Below are positions 35,105-45,587 of a stretch of DNA of 64,000 nucleotides, in pieces. The notes beneath the pieces are model-generated. The model was given only the letters and a program-made list of their open reading frames with translations. It was not told the origin of the DNA and searched no databases. Position 1 is the stretch's first letter. Every line of letters starts with the position of its first letter. The DNA lies in assembly GCA_009193035.1 (NCBI GenBank), contig SWDT01000020.1, positions 62,001 through 126,000 of the forward strand, in the 5' to 3' direction. A program made the position numbers and the translations under genes. Source of the stretch: Halicephalobus mephisto (taxonomy: Eukaryota; Nematoda; Chromadorea; Rhabditida; Panagrolaimidae).

Positions 35105-35570
35105 AAAACAGCCCCAATGTGTCCGATACATTGCATTCAACACATCGATACCGACTTAATGCATTGACATACTATACACAATGCACTGATATTACACTCC
35201 ATATATCGGTATGTTGAATGTAATATATCAGATATATTGTATTCAATGCACCGATATATCGAATGTAATGTACCAAACACATTAGATTCAATATACCGAT
35301 ATCAACTCAATGCATCGGCATATTGAATGTAATACCTTGATATTAAACTTAATATATCGAATATAATGTATCAGATACATTGAATGTAATATATCAGATG
35401 CATTGAATGTAATATACCAGATGCATTGAATGTAATGTATCAGATGCATTACATTCAATGCACCGATATGAACTTCATGCGTCGGTATATTAAATATAAT
35501 ATATCTATATTACACTTAATATATCGATACGTTGAATATAATGTACCCGGTACATTAGGGTCGTTTCAAT
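35105..35570. repeat. Degenerate array of 'attgaatgtaatatatcaga' units
   Basis: Roughly twenty imperfect units of 20-28 bases, with 'cattgaatgtaatataccag' and its near inverse 'gcattacattcaatgcaccg' both present, so parts can fold into hairpins. Confidence 0.7.
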
Positions 35571-35639
35571 GTAACGACAGATATATACCATGTACCTACT
35601 TTTGTGTAGTTAGAACTGAACGAAAAATACTCATAATGA

Positions 35640-36250
35640 TGTAATAGAATACATAAAATCAGAATCAATAGTCAATCTTCAGAACTTAAGATTCTGAAGA
35701 CTTCCACAAGATCCTAAGAAATTCCAGAAATTTACAACACACTCCAAAAAATCCTAAAACGTTTTTATAAATTTCTACAAATTCCCGAAAATTTCCATTG
35801 GATTTCAGAAAGTTGTGAAATTTTTCCACCGTATTCTGAAAACCTCTGAAAGCTTCTACGAGATTCTGCAAGATTCCAGAAGCTTTCACGGGATTCTGGA
35901 AATTTCCAAAAATTAAAAATTCTAAAATTTCGAAATTTCCGAAAATTAAAAATTCTAAAATTTCCAAATTTTCTAAAATTAAATATTTTTTAAATTTTTA
36001 TATAAATTTCGAAATTTTAGAAATTTTCAACTATTTTTGGGAGATTCTACGAGCTTCGACGAAATTTTAGTATTGAAAAATTTATTGTTGTTGAGACTTG
36101 GATGTCCGGAAACCGGGCTTTCCAGAATCCAAACATAGTTGCAAAAATGTTCTCAATAATCTTTTGAGCGGAATAAATTCATAAAACCCCATTTTCCCGA
36201 AATAATCGACCTTTTTTGAAATGTTCAAAATTCTGGAAATTGACAGATCA
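35640..36250. other. AT-rich intergenic, short repeats
   Basis: Contains tandem 'attccagaa' type runs; the small open frames here are repeat-driven. No gene seen. Confidence 0.4.
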
Positions 36251-36254
36251 ATTG

Positions 36255-36645
36255 AGTAAATTTAAGTTAAAAAAAAATAAAAATAATTTAAGTTAAAAAA
36301 AATAAAAATAATTTAAGTTAAAAAAAATAAAAATAATTTAAGTTAAAAAAAATAAAAATAATTTAAGTTAAAAAAAATAAAAATTATTTAAGTTTTATAA
36401 AAAAATAAAAATTATTTAGTTTTAAAAAAATAAAAATAATTTATTATTAAAAAAATTATTTAATTTAAGAAAAAAATAAAAATAATTTAGTTTTAAAAAT
36501 ATAAAAGTTATTTAATTTTAAAAAAACAAAAATTATTTAATTTAAGAAAAAAATAAAAATAATTTAGTTTTAAAAAAATAAAAATAATTTAGTTTTAAAA
36601 AAATAAAAATTATTTAGTTTTACAAAAAAAAATAATTTAAGTTTT
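36255..36645 (+). repeat. Tandem ~24-base repeat
   Basis: Unit 'ataatttaagttaaaaaaaa' followed by 'taaaa', in about fourteen copies that drift toward 'atttagttttaaaaaaataa'. Confidence 0.85.
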
Positions 36646-36879
36646 GACAGATCCTGAAAATGTCAGGAAAATTAATTGGAATCTGTCATTTTTAACGAAA
36701 AAGTGACAAAAATTCAAATTAAAAAACGTCCCAAATTGAACTAATCTAGCTATTCAGAAATTCTACCGTTGCCATAAGACAGGGGAATCTTCTCAAAAAC
36801 ATGAATAACATTTTTATTTTTGTTCAGTCCACCGAAAAAATTGAAACAAATCAACGACCGAAAAGTAAAAAAAACTCAA

Positions 36880-38070
36880 TAACGATTACAGTAGGAATTT
36901 TAAAAAATTATCAAAAAAAATAAAAAATTAAATTTTTTAAAATTATTCAAAAAAAATAAAAAATTTAATTTTAAAAAATTATAAAAAAAAATGAAAAATT
37001 TAATTTTAAAAAATTATAAAAAAAATAAAAAATTATCAAAAAATCTATATTTTTAAAAAAAATTTAATTTTTAAAAATTATCAAAAAAAAATAAAAAAAT
37101 TAGTTTTAACAAGAATTTTTAAAATTTTCCACTCAAGACCGGGAATTATAAAATTCCATATTTATGTGTTTCTAAAAAGTTTAAAAATGATTTCATAAAA
37201 GATATTTCTAGAAAAATAAAAAATTAGTCTTAACAAGAATTTTTAAAATTTTCCACTTAAGACCGAAAATTATAAAATTCCATATTTATGTGTTTCTAAA
37301 AAGTTCAAAAATGATTTCATAAAAGATATTTCTAAAAAAATAAAAAATTAGTCTTAACACGAATTTTTAAAATTTTCCACTCAAGACCAAAAATTATAAA
37401 ATTTCATGTTTATGTGTTTCTAAAAAGTTCAAAAATCATGTTTTGATAAAAAACAGAAAATTTGCCATAAATTCCAGGAAATTGATCTTGACACGAATTC
37501 TAAGAACTTCCTAGCTGAGACTATAATCATAATATTTCATGTTTACGTGTTTTTAAAAAATTTTAAAGTGATTCCATAAAAATATTTTTTTCATAAATTT
37601 TCAAAAAATCCATCTTGAAACAAATTTTTGGAATTTTCCAGTCGAGACAAAAAATTATTAAATTTAAAAAAATAATAAAAATGACTTTTTTCAAAAAGTT
37701 GGTCCTAACACGAATTTTCCAGTTGAGACAAAAAGTTATTAATTTTTATATTTATTAATTTAAAAAAAATTTAAAAAATGACTTTTTCCAGAAAGTTGGT
37801 CCCAGCACGAATTTTTGGAATTTTCCAGTTGAGACAAAAAATTGTTAATTTTTATATTTATTAATTTTTAAAAATAAATTTTTCCAGAAAGTTGGTCGCA
37901 GCACGAATTTCCAGAATTTTCCAGTTAAGACAAAAAAATTTTTTATATTTATTAATTTTAAAAAATAAATTTTTCCAGAAAGTTGGTCCCAGCACGAATT
38001 TCCAGAATTTTCCAGTCAAGACAAAAAAATTTTTTATATTTATTAATTAAAAAAAATTTTAGAAATTTAA
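36880..38070 (+). repeat. Two related satellites carrying the CACGAATTT core
   Basis: 37100-37480 has three ~125-base copies with 'cttaacaagaatttttaaa', 'ccatatttatgtgtttct' and 'gatttcataaaagatatttc'. 37480-38060 has about six ~90-base copies with 'ccagaaagttggtcccagca' followed by 'cgaatttccagaattttcca'. 36880-37100 is a simple run of 'aaaaaataaaaaattt'. Confidence 0.75.
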
Positions 38071-38079
38071 TAGATCAAA

Positions 38080-39700
38080 GAAATCAAAAATTTTTTTAAA
38101 ATTTTAAATATGATAGAAAATTTCGAAAAAATCCGAAAATTTTCCTGATTAATCGAACTATAATTACGAAAAATAAAAAAATACTGAAAAAAACCATTTC
38201 TAAGAACCAAAAACGAATCAAAAATTCCAAGTCCAAAGCGGATGCTCGCGGAAATTTGATACGGCCCAATTCTACGTAAAATTCGCGCAACAATTTTTAT
38301 TTTTTCTCAGAACTGCTGTCTTGACAAATAGACAAGACAATAAAAATTCAATAATAAAAAAGTTTTAAAAAGTTAAAAAAACTTTATTTCAAAAATTTCC
38401 AAAATTTTTTATTTTAAAAAAAATTCTCAAAATTTTTTAAAATTTAATTTTCGAAATTTTCTAAAAATTTTAATTTAAAAAAAAATTTTTTTTAAATTTA
38501 ATTTTTAAAAAAAATTTAATCTTTATTTTTAAAATTTTTCAAAATTATATTTTTTATTTTTTTTTAAGTTTGAAAAATTTAATTAAAAAATTTTTAAGTT
38601 TCGTTTTTTAAAATTTCTTAATTAAGAACAAAAAATAAAATAAATAAGTTTCAAATAACAAAAAAATGCCGGATATTGGATCCGGATATATGAGATCCCG
38701 AGTGGTAGTTGATGAATTCTAGTGTCAACAGGATTAGGGACATTTTCGAAGTCCGTGTTGCCAGGGGCGACGGGACAGTTTTGCCGTTTTTTTTGGCGAA
38801 AAACTTCTTCCAAAAGAATAAATCCGGATTTTGTCTTTTTTTAATTTACAAAAATGCCAGAGGCAGTTTTGAAAAATAAAGCTAAGCCTAAGGCAAGGGA
38901 TAAATTCAAATCAGGTCTCAGACAACCAATTGCTCATCGGTTTTCATAAAATTAAAAAAAAAACAAAAATTCAATTTTTTAAAAGTAGTTTTATAAAAAA
39001 AATAATAATCAAATTTAAAAATTTTTTCTTTAAATTTAAAATTTATCTTTTTTAATCTAAATTTTTATACAAATTTAAAAAAATTGAAAAAATTTATAAA
39101 TTTTAGTTTTTAAAAATCGAAAAAATTTATGAATTTTAATTTTAAAAAACCGAAAAAAATTTATAAATTTTAATTTTTAAAAATCGAAAAAATATTTATT
39201 AAAAATAAACTTAAAAAAATTGAAAAAATTTATAAATTTTAATTTTTAAAAACTGAAAAAATTTTAAATTTATCTTGACACGAAAATTTAAATGATTAAT
39301 TTTTAGAAAACAAAGAAAATATTCCAAAAAACAGATTTTCCTTATTTTCGAAGAAAATCAAATAAAACGAGATTCGAGAGGTTTGACGAAGGAAATTTTA
39401 TTTTTCAGAAGTCTGTAATCGTTATTTTCGTCTCGAGAATTCAAAAAAACAAAAATTTTTCTGCTTGAAAGAGTGAACTTGGTAATTACACTACAGAATG
39501 CCTCTAAGAAGCTTCCAACTGAATATTTTAGAAGATTCCCTGAGGCGAAGATTATCAATTTTGAATAAATAAAAAGATAAAATTTTTTTTAAATATCGAC
39601 CGAAAACAGGGACTATGAAATGGTCGACAGCAAAATAAAAATGTAATTTTTTAAATAATCAAAAAAATTGACAAACAGCAGGTTTTAATTTTATTTTGGA
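38080..39700. other. AT-rich intergenic with one more complex stretch
   Basis: 38640-38950 is more complex. It holds a 31-codon plus-strand frame from 38853 (MPEAVLKNKAKPKARDKFKS...) and a 63-codon minus-strand frame; neither has a supported gene model. 39000-39260 is tandem 'aaaatttataaattttaa'. A 'cttgacacgaaaattt' site lies near 39270. Confidence 0.35.
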
Positions 39701-39734
39701 GTTTTCATAAATATAAACAAAAATTTTCATTAAT

Positions 39735-40145
39735 TTGTCGCAATGCTGCGCGCAACCTGCAGAATTTAATTTAATTTTTAAATTTAGATAAATATAAATT
39801 TAAAAATTCCTACCGACTTGCCAGAATGTTGCGCGCAACCTGCAGGATTTAATTTAATTTTTAAATTTAGATAAATATAAAAATAAAAATTCCTACCGAC
39901 TTGCCAGAATGTTGCACGCAACCTGCAGGATTCAATTTAATTTCGATATTAACTTGTGTGCCAGAATGCTGCGCGCAACCTGCAGATGTTAATTTAATTT
40001 CGATATCAACTTGTCTGCCAGAATGTTGCGCGCAACCTGCAGAATTTAATTTAATTTCTAAAATTTTATAAATATAAAAATAAAAATTCCTACCGACTTG
40101 CCAGAATGTTGCGCGCAACCTGCAGATGTTAATTTTTACATTGAC
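39735..40145 (+). repeat. Array of six TTGCGCGCAA monomers
   Basis: Unit 'gccagaatgttgcgcgcaac' then 'ctgcagaatttaatttaatt', spaced 55-80 bases, at about 39744, 39826, 39906, 39961, 40019 and 40102. The core TTGCGCGCAA is a perfect palindrome. Confidence 0.85.
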
Positions 40146-40349
40146 TTTGATTACAATGTCGAACCTCAAAACAGAATAAAAGAAAATTAATTCTTGTTTG
40201 ACCCACTGAAGAATCTCATTAAATGAACAGATTTATAATCATGGTCCTTGTTTCAAGCCGAAAACAGAAATTCATTTAGCTTATTTCTGCAAGCTAATCC
40301 TCTTTCCACACCCACTTAATCCACAGAGATTGGTCATGAGCGGAAACAC

Positions 40350-43160
40350 ATTTTTCTAAGTTTTCCAGTTGAGACAAAAGAAAAATTTTTTTCAATTGAA
40401 AAAAAGCAAAAATTTCGACCTTTTCAGAAAATTTTTATAAAAAAAAATTTCTTTGAACTTTTTCCAATTCAGAAAAAAAATTTTAATTTTTTCAATTTAA
40501 GCAAAAAATAAATTTTCCAATTGAGAAAAAATATTTTTAAATTTTCCATTCGAGAAAAAATTTCTTTTAAATTTTCAAATTAAGAAAAAAAATATTTTTA
40601 AAAATTTCTGAATTTTCAAATTAAGAAAAAAAATATTTTTTGAAATTTTCCAATTGAGAAATATTTTTTTTTCGAAATTTTCCAGTTAAGAAAAATTTTT
40701 TTTTCGAAATTTTCCAGTTAAGAAAAATTTTTTTTTCGAAATTTTCCAATTATGAAAAAAATTCCGAATTTTTCTGTTGAAGAAAAAATATAAAATTAAT
40801 ATAAATAAACTGTTATTAATTTTTGAAAATGTCAAAAAAGATATTTCTGAAGTGACAGATGTTACTCATTTTATAATCGAAAAACTTGTCTCTGCGGAAA
40901 TCACGTGAAAACAAAAAATATTATTTCTAAACTAAAAAAATTAAAAATTATTAATAAAGTACAATTTCGATGCGGAAATATTTATGAAAATTCATTTAAT
41001 TAAGTACTGTAAAATTAAAATAATCATTTTTAATAAATTTGAATTTAAAAATTTTTGTTTCTAAAAATTTAGAAATTTCTAAAGTCTGAAATACTGTAGA
41101 AAATTGAAATTTTTAGGATTTTGTAGAAGATTCTGAAATTTTAGAAAATTTAAGTTTTTGAAGAATTTCGAAATTCTGAAAGTTTCTGGAATTTTTTCAG
41201 AATTCTGTAAAATTTATAAAATTTCATTAATTTTAGAAAATTTAGAATTTTGAAGAATTCTGAAATTTTTTATTAATTTTATAAAATTAAAACTTTTTGA
41301 AAATTTCATTAATTTTAGAAAATTTAGAATTTTGAAGATTTCTGGAATTTTTTATTAATTTTATAAAATTAAAACTTTTTAAAGAATTCTGGAATTTTGT
41401 AAAAATTTATAAAATTTCATTAATTTCAGAAAATTTAAAATTTTGAAGAATTCTGAAATTTTTTATTAATTTTATAAAATTAAAACTTTTTGAAGAATTC
41501 TGGAATTTTGTAAAAATTTATAAAATTTCATTAATTTTAGAAAATTTAAAATTTTGAAGAATTCTGAAATTTTTTATTAATTTTAAAATATTAAAACTTT
41601 TTGAAAATTTCATTAATTTTAGAATTTTATAAATCTTTACAAAATTCCAGAAATCTTTAAAAATTCTAAAATCCTTAAAATTATTCAAAATCTAAAACAA
41701 CTTTGAAAATTCCATGTAGAGACCCTCGAAAAACTTCTAAAACAACAAAAAATTTTAATTTCCGCAAAATCTTCAGCTTCTGAAATTCGCGTCGAGAAAA
41801 CTTCAAAAAAACGCTTATTTTTAATTTTTTCCAAGTGTTGTTGAAAACGAAAAAAATCAAAAACGAAACCACTGAAAACTTCCCAAGGACCACAGGAGGA
41901 CGACTATGAAGGAAGTGAATAAAATTTAACTCGAAGCAGCTGGAGAACCTGTTTGTCCAAAAAAATAGAGAAACCAAGGAAAGAACAAAAAATCGACGTC
42001 AAGACACAATGACAACTCTGATTTGATTATCTGAACAACTTCAAAAGTAAAAAATTTTAATTTTAAAAAGCCTCAAACCAGCCAACAATAAAAAAATCAA
42101 TTTTAAAAAACCTTTAAATTAAACAAAAATAAAAAAATAAATTTTAAAAAACCTTAAATCAACCAAAATTTAAAAAATTAATTTTTAAAATTTTTAAATC
42201 AACCAAAAATAAAAAAATAAACTTTAAAAAACCTTAAATTAAACAAAAATTTTAAATAATTAATTTTAAAAACCTTTAAATCAATCAAAAATAAACGTAA
42301 AAAATCACTTTTAACAATTCAAAGATTAAAATCAATTCTGGAGAAACTTGCGAAATTCCTGATGAAATCAATTTTGTCTAGAATAAATCCCATTTCGGAG
42401 ATTCTTTGTTTTTCAATTTTTTAAATTAGATCTTTGACATCAATCACCTGAATGACGCGAAAATTACCCAATTGATTATAATTTCAGATTTAAGTCACAT
42501 CATAAACGGATTTACCGTAAGATTACCAGATAAACTAGTTCAACAATGACGTTATTCAAAATTAAATTCAAAGGTTCTTGAAAAAATCGATTTTATACGA
42601 ATTTTGTACAGATTTTAGTTTTAGATTCAGGGAGTTTCAACTAAGTTTTAATTTGATAAAAAATAAGTTTTTAGAATTTCTAGAAAATTTTGAAATTTTA
42701 GATTTCGGAAATTCTAGAAAATTCTGAAAACTTCCAATTTTTCAGAAATTTAAAAATCTTTAATTTCGAAAATTCTACAAAAATTCTGGAAACTTCCAAT
42801 TTTTTAGAATTTCTAGAAAATTTTGAAATTTTAGATTTTAGAAATTTTACAAAATTCTAGAAACTTCCAGAATTTTCATAAAATTTAAAAATCTTGAATT
42901 TTGAAAATTTCGTCAAAGATTTTTAATTTTCAGAATTCTAAAAATTTTTAGAATTTCAGAAACTTGTCCAGAATTCTGTCAATTTTTAGAATTTCAGAAA
43001 CTTGTTCAGAATCCTAAAAATTTTTAGAATTCCAGAAACTTGTCCAGAATCCTGTCAATTTCTGGGATTTCAGAAACTTGTCCAGAATCCTAAAAATTTC
43101 TAGAATTTCAGAAACTGGTCCAGAATCCTGTCGATTTTTAGAATTCCAGAAATTTTTTCC
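40350..43160. repeat. Repeat-rich intergenic region
   Basis: 40370-40790: about nine copies of 'gaaattttccagttaagaaa'. 41100-41650: five ~110-base copies with 'gaagaattctgaaattttt' and 'ttcattaattttagaaaatt'. 42040-42290: tandem 'aaaaaccttaaatcaaccaa'. 42900-43160: six copies of 'cagaaacttgtccagaatcc'. No gene seen. Confidence 0.65.
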
Positions 43161-43164
43161 AGAA

Positions 43165-43725
43165 TCCTAAAAATTAACCGGATGGAAATGAATTCATCGA
43201 CGGAGGTGGAAACTGGAAAAAGTAAAATTCACGGAAAACGCAAAATGACTAAGAAGACCAAGTGCCATTTTTCGGAGTGGCTAAAGAGTAAATACTTGTC
43301 ATGTTTCATTTTAACGAGGGAACGAGGCTCATTGGTGCCTCTGGCATTTGAGTACAAAGGACAAACAAGTAAAAATTAGCAAATTGGATCTCAATTCAAG
43401 AATCGATCTGGAACTAGCAGAAACCAGAATTCGCCAGCCTGGACTATTCAAATTTCATTGGCAGAGCTTTGTGTTTCTTTTGCGGCTTTTTGCTCGGGGA
43501 ATTTTCTGCTTTCCAAGTATTGATTTTGGTCTTTATTGCTCTCGCGGCAATTTCGAAACTAAGCCGGGAGGTCTTCCATGAAGCCAAGCTGCCGACTAAT
43601 CCCAGTAAAAACCAAAGGGAAAAACTTCTGAAAGCAGCAATCTCGGGCCACATAAAAACGACTAAATCTTTCAGCATCTCATCCAACTTCCCAAAACTAA
43701 AACTACACCAAATTTTTTAATTACT
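43165..43725. other. More complex, GC-richer stretch, no gene model
   Basis: Several overlapping short frames of 65-83 codons occur on both strands, beginning MEMNSSTEVETGKSKIHGKR on the plus strand. None shows a leader, splice phase or family motif. An expressed non-coding RNA or an old gene remnant is possible. Confidence 0.2.
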
Positions 43726-43734
43726 TTCTACTGT

Positions 43735-43985
43735 AAAAAAAACAAAATCTCCAACTACAGTACTGTAAACAACATACTATGCAATTGAAAAAAGTTCTTG
43801 ATAATTTTACCGTAACTAAGAAATCATTCATCTACCGTATTAGGAACAAAGAATACTGTAATTGAAAAAAGTTCTTGATGATTTTACTGTAACTAAGAAG
43901 TCCCTCATCTACCGTATTAGGAACAAAGAATACTGTAACTGAGAATGGAATTAGAAGTATATTTAGTAGTTCTACTGTATCTATT
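43735..43985 (+). repeat. Two-and-a-half ~80-base tandem copies
   Basis: Unit includes 'gaaaaaagttcttgatgatt', 'ttactgtaactaagaa' and 'tctaccgtattaggaacaaa'. 43985-44490 shows nothing recognisable. Confidence 0.65.
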
Positions 43986-44489
43986 CTACCGTAACTAAAC
44001 CCCGACTATTCTGTCCAATTTTCATCCTAACTAAATGTACAGGAACCTCCCAACAGCATTACCGACTTGGCTGCGGATCCAATTTGCATAATTTCTTTTT
44101 CCATGAATGTTCTATTTTGTTTAGCAAAGCTGCTGTCCCTTAACGATTTCGACTGAACTTATGATTGATGTCATTCAGAAGGAATAAATACTTCAAAAAA
44201 AGCAGGAAACTGCTTCGAAAAATGTAAAAATTCATCTTGTCTTTGCTTTACGGAAAAACAGCAGGAAACCTCAAGTTTGCTTTGGAAATTTGTCTTAGTT
44301 AAGAAAAAGTGATTTTTAAACGCGGAAAAATATCTGATTATTGAAATTTTTGGAAATGTCAATTGACTAAAATCCAGAATATCCACTACAGACCAGTAAT
44401 CCAGGAGAATCACGGCTTAATTTTGAAAATGATTTTAGAAAAACTAAAGATTATTGAAATTCTAGGAAAATCCAAATAAACTAAGAACA

Positions 44490-45215
44490 TGATAAATGTC
44501 CGTTCGGGTTCAGCAGCTCAAAAATGTTAAAAGTTGTTGTTCAAGTTAAAAAAGTAACAATTCTCAAGAAAAAGTAAAAAACTAAAACTTTAGACAACTT
44601 CAGTAGACTAAAAATAAAATAAATATCCATCCGGGACCCACAATTCAAACACGTCACAAATAGTTTAAGTCAAAAATAAAAAAATAAAAATAAAAAATAA
44701 CGATTTTTAGAGAAAAACAAAATTATAAAAAACTAAAATTTCGGAGAACTTTAAACAATAAAAATAATATAAATGTTCATTCGGAACAAACTATCCTTAA
44801 GCATCATCGATTTAACGTAAAAGACAAAAAATAAATAAAATGAAAATTTTAAAAAAACCGAAATTTTAGGGAACTTTGAACAGACTAAAAATAATATATA
44901 TATCCATTCTGGATCAACTATCCTTAAACATCATCATCGGTTCGACGTAAAAAACAAAAAAATTTTAATTCAAAAAAGTAAAAAAATCAAAAATTTTAGA
45001 AAACTTTGAATAAAAAAGAATCCCAGAAATATCCGTTCGGGACCAGTAATTGAAATACATCATAACTTGTTACTTGATGCAGAAAATTAAAAAAAGAGAA
45101 ATTTTGAAAAAAGAAAAGAACAAAAAACTAAAAAAAACTAAAATTTTAGGGAACTTTGAATAAAAAAGAATTTCAGAAAATATCCGTTCGGGACCAACAA
45201 CTGAGAAGCCGCACA
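44490..45215 (+). repeat. Six degenerate ~120-base copies with a TCCGTTCGGGACC core
   Basis: Copies near 44495, 44625, 44775, 44905, 45030 and 45180 share 'tttagggaactttgaa' and 'atatccgttcgggaccaa'. The core equals the reverse complement of the 48-base satellite core at 25.5-26.1 kb. Confidence 0.7.
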
Positions 45216-45439
45216 AGCACTTCAATACTCTCCCAAGAAACAACAAATTTGGCAAAGGAAGCAATGCCAGAATTCAAGCAAAAACCAAAACGATTTGTTT
45301 ACCAAATTTATTTGCCGAAAAAACAGTTTTGTTTTTTTAGGGAACTTTGGAAAATTCGCTGCAGAACTTTTGCAAAATGCCGGTGCGCGTTGCCTGAGTG
45401 CGAGTGGGTCCTCGCGCCTTTTTGGGGTCTTCGTTCGGG

Positions 45440-45571
45440 TATAAATTGCCGAGAAGTCAGTTCGTATCGTCCATCGTCTTGTGTCCGGTTGCTCCTGATT
45501 TCTCTAACTAGTATTACCTACTTGTAAGTCCCCTTCTGTCGTGTGTTGTTCCTAGGATTCTGGTTTTTCAG
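45440..45571 (+). promoter_or_regulatory. TATA box and 5' UTR intron of the R-x-x-R precursor gene
   Basis: TATAAAT at 45440-45446. A 39-base intron (45533-45571, CTT|GTAAGT to TTTTTCAG|ACTG) lies in the leader, 16 bases before the ATG. Confidence 0.6.
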
Positions 45572-45587
45572 ACTGCATCTAGGCACA

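Noticed and set aside
35686..35967. A 93-codon frame with EILEFLIFGNF repeats
   Set aside because: Driven by tandem 'aaattccgaaaatt'-type DNA; no gene features.
38880..38900. 'taagcctaaggc' as telomere-like sequence
   Set aside because: Not a tandem TTAGGC array; single chance match.
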